A stretch of 64,000 bases of DNA from Phycisphaerales bacterium (GCA_026982335.1 JALSHH010000025.1:1-64000); one strand, 5' to 3'. Positions 8,080-17,007 are shown, numbered from the stretch's first letter. Program-made: numbers and translations. Notes: generated from the letters alone by a model not told the origin.

Positions 8080-9674
8080 ATCAACAGCGATCTCCATACC
8101 TGCTTTGGGGGTTACTGATCCTTGCGATTGCAATCGGTGGTGCCTGGGGACAGGTGCTGGTTGCTTCGGGGACTGACGATACCCAGACTCATGCCTGGGC
8201 GGTGTATGAAAACAGAAACGATGAGGTTCTGCTGGTGCACCTGCCCCCTCGCGACAGCGATATCAACGCGCAGATTCCGATAGACTCCGCCCAGCCCGGC
8301 GAACTTCATGCGGTGCGGAATCTCAATCGGTTCCCCGACGCCATCGCTGCGATCGAGAATCGTATCTATCTCGTCTTCCCGACGAGCTCGACTCCGCGCG
8401 GGAAGATTCGGCGGGTGTTCTCAGGGCAGGCGGTTCCCTCGCCGGTGGGTGATCTCTGGGGATTCATCCCCACCGGTCGGCTTGACAGCGAGCCGGCAAT
8501 CACCGCCGAAGGAGAAGTTCACGGGTTGGTTGCAACAAACGACACGCTCTGGGTGCTCCTCAAAAACGAAGGGCGATATACGCTATTTACGATGAAAAAA
8601 GATGCGTGGGATTCCGTTGATCTTCCCCCGTTGAAGAGCTCGGCTGGCGATGTGCCAGCGCGGTGGATGATCTCGGCGATCGGCACGCAGGTGATCGCAC
8701 TGGACCTTTCCGATCCTGCAGCGATCAAGTCGTATGGGTTTGATGATGGGCAAGCATCATGGGTGCCAATGGACTGGGTGATATTGGCTGTCCCTGATGG
8801 GCGTTTTGAAATCCTCGCCGGGATGCGTGGGTTGACAGCGGTTGACTGGGATGACCAGGATCAGGCGCGGATTCGGGCCTGGTCGCATGCCGGGCTCTTT
8901 ACAATCGCCCAAGGGATTGATCTCCCCAAAGGTGTTGAGCTGACGGTGCTCGATTCGGTGCATCGACTTCTGGGGCTTGAGCTTCTGGATCGGGCAGTGT
9001 CCAAGGATGACCCCTCTGGCGAGGATCGGGGTGTGCAGGTCTACGAGATCGATCTTTCGGATGGCGCACTGGTGTACGCAGGGGATCCAATTGTCTCGAC
9101 CCCGGTGAGCGAGGCCGAGATGCGATTTTTGATGGGTATGATGATCCTGATTATGGCCGGGGTGCTTGTGGTGGTCATTGTGCCTGACAAGAGCGATGCC
9201 ATGGGGATTCCCGATGGATTCGAGCTCGCCGACCCTGGGCGCAGGTTGATGGCGACGATGGTCGATGTGTTCCTGATTTCGCTGGGGGTGGGACTGATTT
9301 TCGATGTCCGTGTGATCGAGATCGTCACCTTGGGGGTCATTGCCCGCTCGGATGATGCTTGGTTGGCGATCCCTTCGGTGATGGTTTCGGGGATTGTGGT
9401 GATGTCGATCATGGAGTGGCTGGTGGGAGCCTCGCCGGGCAAGTTCTTTATGGGGATCCGAGTGGTGCGTGCCCAAGGGGAGGCGATGCAGCGGATACCG
9501 CTCTGGGCAGCGATTGTGCGCAATGTGATCAAGTGGGTCTTGCCTCCCGTTGCCGCTTTGGCATTGGTTGATCCTGAAATGCTCCATCGCGGGGATCGGG
9601 CGACGCGGACGATTGTTGCTGCCCCGATCGTACATGCTGAGGATCGTGGGCCCTGGGATTCCGAGGATTCGTGA
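8076..9674 (+). CDS. RDD-family membrane protein with a large N-terminal extracytoplasmic domain
   Basis: 532 residues from a TTG start overlapping the lipoprotein stop. Residues 8-26 (YLLWGLLILAIAIGGAWG) are a signal or anchor. Residues about 30-340 form a predicted periplasmic, beta-rich domain with repeating short strands (NRIYLVFPTSSTPRGKIRR, LWVLLKNEGRYTLFTMKK), perhaps a propeller. A transmembrane helix follows (MGMMILIMAGVLVVVIVP), and then a C-terminal RDD domain: PGRRLMATMVDVFLISLGVG, further hydrophobic segments, and the conserved GASPGKFFMGIRVVRAQGE. RDD proteins are poorly understood; some are ion antiporters. The combination with a sensor-like domain suggests transport or envelope sensing, but this is inference. 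Confidence 0.75.
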   Translation: MNQQRSPYLLWGLLILAIAIGGAWGQVLVASGTDDTQTHAWAVYENRNDEVLLVHLPPRDSDINAQIPIDSAQPGELHAVRNLNRFPDAIAAIENRIYLVFPTSSTPRGKIRRVFSGQAVPSPVGDLWGFIPTGRLDSEPAITAEGEVHGLVATNDTLWVLLKNEGRYTLFTMKKDAWDSVDLPPLKSSAGDVPARWMISAIGTQVIALDLSDPAAIKSYGFDDGQASWVPMDWVILAVPDGRFEILAGMRGLTAVDWDDQDQARIRAWSHAGLFTIAQGIDLPKGVELTVLDSVHRLLGLELLDRAVSKDDPSGEDRGVQVYEIDLSDGALVYAGDPIVSTPVSEAEMRFLMGMMILIMAGVLVVVIVPDKSDAMGIPDGFELADPGRRLMATMVDVFLISLGVGLIFDVRVIEIVTLGVIARSDDAWLAIPSVMVSGIVVMSIMEWLVGASPGKFFMGIRVVRAQGEAMQRIPLWAAIVRNVIKWVLPPVAALALVDPEMLHRGDRATRTIVAAPIVHAEDRGPWDSEDS

Positions 9675-9748
9675 GTCCTCTATTGGGCGTACTTATGAAG
9701 TCTGATCCCCAAATAGTCCGATGAGGGTTATCTCAGGCCTCTTGCCCA

Positions 9749-12307
9749 TTGCGCCCATGGATCGGTGCGCTCGTGGCGGAATTCGGGAAAGGACTCTTTG
9801 GCGTGACGGATGAACCGAGCAACCAATCCGAAGAAGCCCCGATCGATGCACCCGTGGGGGTCGAAGCCGATCAGCCCAAGGTTCCAAAGACCGAGGTGAT
9901 TCAAGATCCGGTGATGATGCTCAAAGCCGGGTGGCGCGATGCTTGGCAAGTGCCCACACTGCTTGTGGGCGCGGGGATGCTCATGCTCGGGGTGGCCTTT
10001 TCGATTGCAGGCTCGCCCGATCCCGACATCACACCCACGATCACATTGGCCAACCGGATGATCGAGAACGAGGAGTACGAACGGGCCATTGAGCTGCTCA
10101 ACACCGAGGTGTATCCTTGGATCGAAAAACCTGAGATTCCCAACAAAGATAAAGTCCTTTACCATCTTGCCAAAGCCCGGTCGATCTATCGCGGGCAGCA
10201 GAAACGGATGATCAATGATGACCGGAACCATGTTTCGGTCATCCGTGAATATCTCGAAGCGGAACGACTTGGTGGCGGGCTTTCGCCCAAAGACCTCGCT
10301 TCGTTGGCCAATACCTATCTTGCACGCGATCAACTTGACCTCGCGCTTCAGCGTGCACGCGAGATTCCCGAGTCTCAGCGATTCCTTCGGGATGCGGTTT
10401 ATAAACGGGCAGTCAACTCCATGCTCGATCGAGTCAAACCTGAGGTGGATAAGGCAATGGAACTCCTTGCCGACATGCTCATTGATCCTCATCTTCCGAT
10501 CGCCGATCGGGTCTGGGCTCTTGAAACTCAGGGCAATGTTCGTTTAGAACAGGGCTTTGTTGATGAGACGATTACCCGGATCCTTCGGGCCATGCCTCGA
10601 CTTGAACGGGCCGGGGTTGAGGGGCGATCCAGATTACACTTGATCCTCGCGCGGGCCTACAACGAGTTGGGAGCACTTCGCCAGGCCAGCGAACAGGTCG
10701 AGCATGCCAAAGTCCTTTCGGCAGCGGGAGATTTGCAGTACCCGCAGGTTCTGCTTATGCAGGCGATCATTGAAGATGCAAAAGGTCATACCGCGTCGGC
10801 AAGAGATCTCTACAGCGAGATCGTTGATCGGTATTCCAACTCTTCTGCCTATCCATTGGCATTGCTGGGACTCGGTGAGACTCAAGCAAGGCTTTCTTAT
10901 CCTGAACTGGCACTCGAAGCCTATCGCTCACTTGTTGAACAATACGGCAATTTCGGGATCGAGTCTCATCCATCACGCCAGCAGGTGCTCGATTCACTTC
11001 TTGCTCGTGCTGATGATTCTCTATCTGCGGGCAATTCTGAGGAATCGATCCAATTTGCAGTGCTTGCCGATCGACTTTATCGTGGGCAAGAGATTCCTAC
11101 TGAAGTGCTCAAAGCGCTTGCCAAAGGACATCAAGCAGCTGCCGAATCGCTGCTGGGTAAGCCGATACGCGAGGTTCGTACACTTTTGGGGCTTGATCCA
11201 TCAACTCGGGCTGAGGTTCAAAGACACCTGATGTCGGCAGCAACCAATTATCGCTTGCATGCCGATCGCCATATTGTGATGAATCTTTCGGTCTATGCCG
11301 ATTCGCTCTGGAGATCGGCGGATTTGTTTGATCGTGCGGGGGACCAATCCGAAGCAATCCAGGCCTTCAAACTTTATGCCGAGTCGATGCCTTCGGATCC
11401 AAAGCATGCCCAAGCATTGTTCCGCCTGGCCGAATCGTTGCGGGCATTGGGCGATTTCAAAACGGCTGCGGATGTCTATAAAGGTTTGATCGAGGCGAGG
11501 AAGGGCACCAATGGTGCCGATATTGGTCCTTTTGCCGATGCGAGTTTTGTGCCCTTGGCCCAAGCCTATCTTTATGACGAGGATACTTCCAATGATGCTC
11601 GGGCCGAGGAGCTTTTGGTTTCGGCTCTTGACGGGTCGATGGGGTCGACCCAGACTGAGCTCTTCCGTGATGCACTCCTGGAGCTTGGCGGGTTGTACGA
11701 CCGCACCGGCCGTCCCGAGCGAGCGATTGAACGGTATGATGAGTTTTTGGCAAGGTATCCGGAGGACCCTGAAGCCGGGGCGATTTTGTTCAAATTGGCC
11801 GATGCGCACCGCCGACTCGGCGATATCATCGAAGAATCCCTCAGCGAGGTGATGCCGGCAGCCGAACGCAATCATCGACTCGCCAAAATCACCGAGCATC
11901 GGTACGAAGCGATCAGACAGTACAAGAAGACCATCGAGACGCTGGGCAAGAAAAAACCCTCGCAGTTGGGGATGTTCGAGTCGATTGCGCTACGAAACGC
12001 GTATTTCTATCTCGGGGACTCGGCATTTGATCTCGGGGAGTATGACGATGCGATCAAGTATTACGATCGTGCCCGTGATCGATATGTTTCTGATCCTGCA
12101 TCACTTGTCGCGATGGTGCAGATTGTCAATGCATATATCGCGACCGGTCAGATCGGGCGCGCCCGCACGGCCAACGAACGGGCACGCCGATTCTACGAAA
12201 CCATTCCTGATGAAACCTGGGATGATCCAACACTCCCAATGGACCGGTCGGATTGGGAGCGATGGCTCAACTCGAGCGCGGTGCTGCTTGCTCAATCCGA
12301 TGAATGA
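9749..12307 (+). CDS. Membrane-anchored TPR-repeat protein
   Basis: 852 residues. An N-terminal cytoplasmic acidic stretch (about 1-55) is followed by one membrane helix (VPTLLVGAGMLMLGVAFSIA, about 69-88), and a long array of TPR-like helical pairs then fills the rest: NRMIENEEYERAIELLNTEV, DQLDLALQRAREIP, SEAIQAFKLYAESMPSDPKH, ALFRLAESLRALGDFKTAAD, GRPERAIERYDEFLARYPED, ALRNAYFYLGDSAFDLGEYD. TPR arrays of this kind act as protein-binding scaffolds at the envelope (YfgC/BamD/YbgF-like). The start is uncertain: TTG at 9749 is the first in-frame codon, but GTG near 9773 is equally possible. It lies just before the flagellar regulators, with 133 bp to the FlgN-like gene. Confidence 0.75.
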   Translation: MRPWIGALVAEFGKGLFGVTDEPSNQSEEAPIDAPVGVEADQPKVPKTEVIQDPVMMLKAGWRDAWQVPTLLVGAGMLMLGVAFSIAGSPDPDITPTITLANRMIENEEYERAIELLNTEVYPWIEKPEIPNKDKVLYHLAKARSIYRGQQKRMINDDRNHVSVIREYLEAERLGGGLSPKDLASLANTYLARDQLDLALQRAREIPESQRFLRDAVYKRAVNSMLDRVKPEVDKAMELLADMLIDPHLPIADRVWALETQGNVRLEQGFVDETITRILRAMPRLERAGVEGRSRLHLILARAYNELGALRQASEQVEHAKVLSAAGDLQYPQVLLMQAIIEDAKGHTASARDLYSEIVDRYSNSSAYPLALLGLGETQARLSYPELALEAYRSLVEQYGNFGIESHPSRQQVLDSLLARADDSLSAGNSEESIQFAVLADRLYRGQEIPTEVLKALAKGHQAAAESLLGKPIREVRTLLGLDPSTRAEVQRHLMSAATNYRLHADRHIVMNLSVYADSLWRSADLFDRAGDQSEAIQAFKLYAESMPSDPKHAQALFRLAESLRALGDFKTAADVYKGLIEARKGTNGADIGPFADASFVPLAQAYLYDEDTSNDARAEELLVSALDGSMGSTQTELFRDALLELGGLYDRTGRPERAIERYDEFLARYPEDPEAGAILFKLADAHRRLGDIIEESLSEVMPAAERNHRLAKITEHRYEAIRQYKKTIETLGKKKPSQLGMFESIALRNAYFYLGDSAFDLGEYDDAIKYYDRARDRYVSDPASLVAMVQIVNAYIATGQIGRARTANERARRFYETIPDETWDDPTLPMDRSDWERWLNSSAVLLAQSDE

Positions 12308-12440
12308 ATCTGGTCAGTGAGTCTTTTTTGCGCACAAACTGGTGATATTCGCACCAAGAGCCGATAATAATGCGGAGTGGTTGAGCTGGGAACGGATTCC
12401 CGCATCAACCATGGAGATTAATCAGTTGCGAGGGTCATGG

Positions 12441-12926
12441 ATGACCAACTCTTCACAGACATCGAACCCAAGTACCCAGAGCAGTTTAGAAACTGCTCGG
12501 CTCAACTCACTCGTCGATGAGGCCAAGATGTTGATGGATCGGCTCGGTGAGATCGCTGCAGGGCAGCGTGAGGCAATTGAGTCGGGTGAGATTGAACAGA
12601 TTGTCGAGATTGTCACAAAACGCGAGCCCATAGTCCGTGGACTGGTCTGTGTTGGTGAAGAAATCGACGCATTGATCAATGACCCTAAGACGCTTGCCTT
12701 GGTGAATGCGCATGATCGGTCCAAGGCATACGAACGGATCGCCTCAATTGAACATGCGATGAAAAAACTTCGTCAGCAAGATGCCCAAGATCAAGAACTC
12801 ATGGAATCGATTCGCGATCGGCTGGCTGGGGAATTGAGTTTGATGGGGACGGGGATCAGTGCCTTGCGGGCATATACCACTCGATCGGGGACACCCAATC
12901 CCATACTTCAGGATCGGCACGGGTGA
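12441..12926 (+). CDS. FlgN-like flagellar export chaperone, putative
   Basis: 161 residues, almost entirely helical. After a polar lead (MTNSSQTSNPSTQSSLETAR) comes LNSLVDEAKMLMDRLGEIAA, GQREAIESGEIEQIVEIVTK and a C-terminal coiled coil. Size, helix pattern and the repeated 'length of about 15 residues between REAI and KREP' arrangement resemble FlgN/FliT chaperones that deliver hook-filament junction proteins to the export gate. ATG at 12441 has GAGGGT about eight bases upstream; in-frame ATGs further up lack this. Its stop overlaps the start of the kinase gene (GTGA), so it is coupled to the regulators. A GCCGATAA sequence, a perfect sigma-28 -10, lies at 12360-12367 but no -35 is visible. 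Confidence 0.55.
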   Translation: MTNSSQTSNPSTQSSLETARLNSLVDEAKMLMDRLGEIAAGQREAIESGEIEQIVEIVTKREPIVRGLVCVGEEIDALINDPKTLALVNAHDRSKAYERIASIEHAMKKLRQQDAQDQELMESIRDRLAGELSLMGTGISALRAYTTRSGTPNPILQDRHG

Positions 12927-13951
12927 TCGACATGGCATTGAAAACACAGGACAACTTCGATAAGTCGGTTGGCAGAGATCAAGGTGCCAGCAAGACATCT
13001 GCCGAAGAACTTTCTACTGGTGATTTGGCCGAGTTGATGGCAGCTTTTACAGAAGTGACCACAAAACTTGAAAAAACACATGGACAACTTCGCTCAGAAG
13101 TAAGTCGGCTCAATGCTGAGCTTCGCCAGGCCAACGAGGCGCTTCAGCGATCGCGTCGGCTTGCAGCCCTTGGTGAGATGGCTGCGGGAATTTCTCACGA
13201 AATTCGCAATCCTTTGGGTTCGATTCGGCTCTATACCAGCATGCTGATCGAAGATCTGGCGGATCTACCTGAGCAACAGCAAATCGTCGAGAAGATCGGG
13301 CGGGCAGTTCGTGGGCTTGATGAAATTGTTGGGGATGTGCTTACCTTTGCCCGCGAAATGAAGATTCACCCCCATCCATGCGATACTTCTGGGTTGATCG
13401 ATGCTGCTCTTGAAATGTGTTGGGCTGATTTACACAATATGCAAGTTTTGCGTCAGGACCTCGAGACAAATTCTTTTGAGCTTATGTGCGACCCAACTCT
13501 GATTCAGCAGGCATTAGTCAATATCTTGCGCAATGCTGGCGAGGCTAACCGTGTCAGTGGGGGCAAGCAGATCGTCATCGGTGTCGAACCCTGCATGCTC
13601 GAAGACGCTGAGCAACAGGCCCAGGGATGTGTCTTCTCGATTGGCGATCAGGGCGATGGGATCCCCGAGCAAGTGATCGAGCGGATGTTCAATCCGTTCT
13701 TTACCACCCGTGCAACGGGCACCGGGCTTGGATTGGCGATCGTGCATCGGATCATCGACGCTCATCGGGGCAAGGTTGAGGTTCGTAACAATGGAAGTGA
13801 CGGCCAAGTCCAAGGGGTTGGCGCTCGTGTCGAGTTTTATTTGCCAAAGGTCCAGCCTGTGGTGGTTTCTCAGGGAAGCCGGGGTTTGGGCGATGCAGAG
13901 ATTGTGGTCAAGCCACAGCACCGAGCGGTGCATATTCATGGGGTAAGCTGA
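12923..13951 (+). CDS. NtrB-type sensor histidine kinase, flagellar regulator (FlrB/FleS-like)
   Basis: 342 residues with no membrane segment. A coiled-coil lead (LAELMAAFTEVTTKLEKTHG) runs into the dimerisation/phosphoacceptor helix MAAGISHEIRNPLGSIRLYT, with the phosphorylated His at 92. The ATPase domain has the N-box around ALVNILRNAGEAN, the G1 box FSIGDQGDGIPE, the F-box NPFFTTRATGTGLGLAIVHR and a final G-box. It lacks a PAS domain, so the input may be another protein. It sits 1 bp from the sigma-54 response regulator and upstream of flgB, the layout of the FlrBC/FleSR pairs that sense basal-body completion. GTG at 12923 overlaps the upstream stop; ATG at 12932 is the alternative start. 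Confidence 0.85.
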   Translation: MIDMALKTQDNFDKSVGRDQGASKTSAEELSTGDLAELMAAFTEVTTKLEKTHGQLRSEVSRLNAELRQANEALQRSRRLAALGEMAAGISHEIRNPLGSIRLYTSMLIEDLADLPEQQQIVEKIGRAVRGLDEIVGDVLTFAREMKIHPHPCDTSGLIDAALEMCWADLHNMQVLRQDLETNSFELMCDPTLIQQALVNILRNAGEANRVSGGKQIVIGVEPCMLEDAEQQAQGCVFSIGDQGDGIPEQVIERMFNPFFTTRATGTGLGLAIVHRIIDAHRGKVEVRNNGSDGQVQGVGARVEFYLPKVQPVVVSQGSRGLGDAEIVVKPQHRAVHIHGVS

Positions 13952-13952
13952 T

Positions 13953-15494
13953 ATGCCGAGATCAATTCTTGTTGTCGATGATAAAGAAATGATGCGTGAC
14001 TCAATCGGGTCGACACTGACTCGTGCCGGTTTCAATGTTCGTACTGCTTGCGACGCCAAAGGTGCGATCAAAGAAATTGCTTCTCGCAGGCCCGATGCGG
14101 TGGTGACGGATCTGAACATGCCTGGGATGACGGGCATTGAGCTTGCGGGCAAGATTCAGGAGATCGACAGCGATTTGCCAGTGATCCTGATGACGGCCTT
14201 TGGAACGATTGAAACCGCTGTTCAGGCAATGAAAAACGGGGCATACGACTACATCACCAAGCCCTTTGAAGGCGATGAGTTAATTATCGCGATCAAACGC
14301 GCCATCGGGCACGCGGCGGTTGTTCGCGAAAATGCCATTCTCAAAGCCAATGCTCGGCGAAACATTGGTGTGAGCAACTCGGCGATGACCGGGCTTGATC
14401 GGCTCATTGGGGATTCGAGTGCGATGCGCAAAGTTCGCGAGCAGGTCCGCGCGGTGGCCTCGAGTCACGGTACTGTGCTTATTACTGGGGAGAGCGGCGT
14501 TGGTAAAGAGGTCGTCGCCCATGCAGTCCATGACCTGAGCCCACGATCCGATTCGCCTTACCTTGCGGTGAACTGTGCCGCTCTGAACGAGAACCTCCTC
14601 GAATCTGAGCTCTTTGGGCATGAAAAGGGTGCTTTTACCGGGGCGGATACTTTGCGCAAGGGACGCTTTGAGCTTGCCGACACAGGATCGCTGTTGCTCG
14701 ACGAAGTCTCGGAGGTTTCACCTCAGATCCAAGCCAAGCTTTTGCGGGTGCTTCAAGAGCGAGCTTTCGAGCGTGTGGGGTCGAGTACGACGATTGGGGT
14801 TGATGTGCGGATCATTGCGACGAGCAACCGGGATCTACCCCATGCAGCCTCGATGGGTGAGTTTCGTCAGGATTTATTCTATCGACTTAATGTGCTCCCT
14901 ATTCAGATTCCTGCATTGCGTGAACGACTCGAAGATGTACCCGTTTTGGCGCAATTTTTCATTGACCAGATTTGTCAGCGTGACGGACGCGGATGTTCGC
15001 GGGTGAGTGACGAAGGGATTGAGTTGTTGAAGGGGTATCAATGGCCGGGCAATGTTCGTGAGCTTCAGAATATCTGTGAGCGGGCGGTTGTGCTTAGTGA
15101 CCCCAAGTCGAGGATCATTACACATACTTTGATCGAGCCGTGGTTGATGACCTCGCGTCCGACACCCAAAGCAACGCCTTTGCGTGCATCGAGCATCAAT
15201 GGTTCAGCCTCACGGATTGCCGAGCCCAAGCCGATTACTCCTTCGAATGGGGCGGGGAATCATTCGTTTGTGTCTGCTTCGAGTTTGGCCGAGTCCAAAC
15301 CAGTTTCGGCGCCCGTCGTTCAGCCTGGGGATCGTACGCTGGCGGATCTTGAGCGTGACACGATTGTGGCCACGCTCGAGCGGTTCAACGGGCACCGCCA
15401 GAAAACCGCCAAGGCATTGGGAATCGGGGTGCGTACGCTGGGGCTTAAGCTCAAGAAATGGAAAGAAGAAAGCTTGGTTTCACCGAACCTGTGA
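13953..15494 (+). CDS. Sigma-54-dependent response regulator (FlrC/FleR/AtoC-like)
   Basis: 513 residues in three domains. Receiver: VVDD at 7-10, phosphorylated Asp53 in VVTDLNMPG, Lys103 in ITKPFEG. AAA+ activator: Walker A GESGVGKE at 179-186, the sigma-54-contacting loop GAFTGA at 226-231, Walker B LLLDEVSE, and the RLNVLPIQIPALRERLEDVP and GNVRELQN segments. C-terminal Fis-type helix-turn-helix: RDTIVATLERFNGHRQKTAK then ALGIGVRTLGLKLKKW. A low-complexity linker (about 395-460) joins the last two. It should activate flagellar promoters with RNA polymerase-sigma-54 once phosphorylated by the adjacent kinase. A candidate sigma-54 promoter lies directly after it, in front of flgB. Confidence 0.92.
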   Translation: MPRSILVVDDKEMMRDSIGSTLTRAGFNVRTACDAKGAIKEIASRRPDAVVTDLNMPGMTGIELAGKIQEIDSDLPVILMTAFGTIETAVQAMKNGAYDYITKPFEGDELIIAIKRAIGHAAVVRENAILKANARRNIGVSNSAMTGLDRLIGDSSAMRKVREQVRAVASSHGTVLITGESGVGKEVVAHAVHDLSPRSDSPYLAVNCAALNENLLESELFGHEKGAFTGADTLRKGRFELADTGSLLLDEVSEVSPQIQAKLLRVLQERAFERVGSSTTIGVDVRIIATSNRDLPHAASMGEFRQDLFYRLNVLPIQIPALRERLEDVPVLAQFFIDQICQRDGRGCSRVSDEGIELLKGYQWPGNVRELQNICERAVVLSDPKSRIITHTLIEPWLMTSRPTPKATPLRASSINGSASRIAEPKPITPSNGAGNHSFVSASSLAESKPVSAPVVQPGDRTLADLERDTIVATLERFNGHRQKTAKALGIGVRTLGLKLKKWKEESLVSPNL

Positions 15495-15517
15495 GGTTTG
15501 TGTGTGGGGGAGGAGCG

Positions 15518-15535
15518 TTGGTATGGGCTTTGCGG
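15518..15535 (+). promoter_or_regulatory. Sigma-54-type promoter before flgB
   Basis: TTGGTATGGGCTTTGCGG: GG and GC are separated by exactly 10 bases, as required for the -24/-12 elements (consensus TGGCACG, four bases, TTGCW). Three of the -24 positions beyond GG and most of the -12 match. It ends 22 bp upstream of the flgB GTG, directly after the gene for a sigma-54 activator. The match is partial, so it is a candidate. Confidence 0.45.
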
Positions 15536-15557
15536 ATCGAAGCGTGGAGTATGAGCC

Positions 15558-15998
15558 GTGATTATCAAAGATCTAAATACATCTGGAGCCATGCCCGCGC
15601 TGGAGAAAATGTTTCTCTTTGCAGGTCAGCGCCAACGGATCATCGCCAACAACATTGCCAATATTGATACGCCCAACTACCAGGGCAAGGATGTCGACCC
15701 ACGAGATTTTCAGAAACTCCTCGGCGAAGCGATCGAAGAACGCCGATCGAGCACCGGGGGGGGGCATGGCGAGCTCATCCTCAGGCAGACCAAGCAGGTT
15801 CAGACCCGTGGACGCCAGTTGGTACTCAATCCGCAGTCCCCGACGGCGGGGATGCTTTTCCATGATCGGAACCAACGCGATCTCGAGCGACTCATGCAAC
15901 AACTTGTTGAAAACGCTTCAGCATTCCGTGTCGCAGCAGACCTGATGCGCAAAACCAGATCGCAACTCAAACTCGCGATTGCTCAGCGAGTGATGTAA
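15558..15998 (+). CDS. flgB: Flagellar proximal rod protein FlgB
   Basis: 146 residues. N-terminal signature LEKMFLFAGQRQRIIANNIA followed by NIDTPNYQGKDVDPRDFQ, the rod/hook N-terminal motif (ANNIAN-DTP-Y), and a C-terminal helical end (NASAFRVAADLMRKTRSQLK) that packs with it. FlgB forms the part of the rod next to the MS ring and is exported by the flagellar type III system. GTG start at 15558 gives MIIKDLNTSG. A G9 tract (15756-15764) encodes GlyGlyGly in the variable middle. It heads the structural cluster; flgC follows after 37 bp. Confidence 0.93.
   Translation: MIIKDLNTSGAMPALEKMFLFAGQRQRIIANNIANIDTPNYQGKDVDPRDFQKLLGEAIEERRSSTGGGHGELILRQTKQVQTRGRQLVLNPQSPTAGMLFHDRNQRDLERLMQQLVENASAFRVAADLMRKTRSQLKLAIAQRVM
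15756..15764. repeat. G9 homopolymer inside flgB
   Basis: Nine G residues within the FlgB coding sequence (SSTGGGHGEL). A slip of one base would truncate an essential rod protein. Confidence 0.9.
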
Positions 15999-16035
15999 GG
16001 GCTGGCTTAGGCACAGCTTGGGAGGAAATGGGCCC

Positions 16036-16437
16036 ATGTATGGCACACTTGATATCTCAACTTCGGGTATGATCGCTCAGCGGACACGGATGGCGGTGAT
16101 TGCCAGCAACATTGCCAATGCCAATTCGATCGAGAACGCCAAGGGTGAGTACGAACCTTACCTTCGCCGAGCTGCAATGCTCTCACCAGCAGGGTCTGAT
16201 GGTGAGCTCTTAGGCGTTGAGGTGTCGAATATTCAAATTCTTGAAGGGACGCTTCGGTCAGAGCATCGCCCGGGTCATCCCAATGCTGATGCAGATGGGT
16301 ACCTTATGGTGCCCGATATTGATACGACCTCGGAATGGGTCAACGGTCTTCAAGCCTCGCGGGCATATGAGGCCAATGTGGTGGCGGCCGAAGCAACCAA
16401 AAGCATGATGGCCCAGGCATTGCGGCTCCTTGCCTGA
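16036..16437 (+). CDS. flgC: Flagellar proximal rod protein FlgC
   Basis: 133 residues: MYGTLDISTSGMIAQRTRMA, VIASNIANANSIENAKGEYE, then YLRRAAMLS and a C-terminal MVPDIDTTSEWVNGLQASRA with YEANVVAAEATKSMMAQALR. These are the rod-family N- and C-terminal helices (SNIANANS, SRAYEANV). FlgC assembles distal to FlgB in the rod. I took ATG at 16036 because GGAGG ends ten bases upstream and the protein then starts as the family does; an upstream in-frame TTG (16018) would start inside the Shine-Dalgarno region. Confidence 0.94.
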   Translation: MYGTLDISTSGMIAQRTRMAVIASNIANANSIENAKGEYEPYLRRAAMLSPAGSDGELLGVEVSNIQILEGTLRSEHRPGHPNADADGYLMVPDIDTTSEWVNGLQASRAYEANVVAAEATKSMMAQALRLLA

Positions 16438-16453
16438 TATACTCTTTTTGGAG

Positions 16454-16482
16454 TAAAGTTTTTGACGATCAGCACTCGATAA
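16454..16482 (+). promoter_or_regulatory. Possible sigma-28-like promoter before fliE
   Basis: TAAAGTTT (16454-16461) is a perfect sigma-28 -35; CTCGATAA (16475-16482) matches six of eight -10 positions. The spacer is 13 bases, longer than the usual 11. It lies 12 bp before the fliE start. Weak candidate. Confidence 0.25.
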
Positions 16483-16494
16483 CGGATTCAAATC

Positions 16495-16809
16495 ATGAGC
16501 GACCCACTCGGACTCATCTCAGGTGCAGGCAATGCTAACCCGTTTCCACTGCAAGGTGGGCAAGGGAATCAGCAGGGCAATACACAAGCCCCAAGTTTCA
16601 AATCGGTGCTGATGAATAATCTCAAAGAGGTCAGTGCGCTCCAGGCCGATGCGGGCAAGGCGGCAGAGGATTATATGAGCGGGAAGCGCAAAGATCTCGA
16701 AGGTGTGATCGCAGCGACCGACCAGGCCGACACCGCCTTCAAGATGCTCCAAGCAATGCGTAATCAAGTGATGGAAGCCTACAACGAAGTCAAGCAGATG
16801 CGGGTTTGA
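16495..16809 (+). CDS. fliE: Flagellar MS ring-rod adaptor FliE
   Basis: 104 residues. The polar, Gln/Gly-rich N-terminus (NPFPLQGGQGNQQGNTQAP) precedes the conserved helical body: SFKSVLMNNLKEVSALQADA, DYMSGKRKDLEGVIAATDQA, and DTAFKMLQAMRNQVMEAYNE ending VKQMRV. The VMEAYNEV-MRV end is diagnostic for FliE. It connects the FliF ring to the FlgB rod and is the first rod substrate exported. It follows flgC by 57 bp, as in most flgBC-fliE operons. Confidence 0.93.
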   Translation: MSDPLGLISGAGNANPFPLQGGQGNQQGNTQAPSFKSVLMNNLKEVSALQADAGKAAEDYMSGKRKDLEGVIAATDQADTAFKMLQAMRNQVMEAYNEVKQMRV

Positions 16810-17007
16810 TTCATTCGGTTTCGTTTGGCCTAGGTCTTGATTTTTCGTCTTGTGCGCAAGTTCTGCACCACTTCGTATTCCGATAAAAAGTATCCCTGTG
16901 TTGTCAAGTTGAGCGCACGCATCGGCCGATGATGCCTGCATCGGCGCGATTCTCGCGTGTCGATGGTGCAAGGATTGCGCCGATTCGTGGCAGGAGGCCA
17001 AAGAGCG
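16810..17007. other. fliE-fliF intergenic region with inverted repeats
   Basis: 198 bp without a gene. It contains the 12-bp palindrome CATCGGCCGATG (16920-16931) and next to it GATGC-CT-GCATC (5-bp stem), which can pair in alternative ways. TTCCGATAA near 16882 resembles a sigma-28 -10, but no matching -35 was found. An mRNA-leader or operator role for fliF is possible. Confidence 0.35.

Noticed and set aside
8757-9635. Long minus-strand open frame opposite the RDD gene
   Set aside because: It is His/Arg-rich and shadows the real gene; the plus-strand frame has clear membrane segments and the RDD motif.
12360-12367. GCCGATAA upstream of the FlgN-like gene as a sigma-28 promoter
   Set aside because: The -10 is perfect but no TAAA-type -35 lies at any acceptable spacing.
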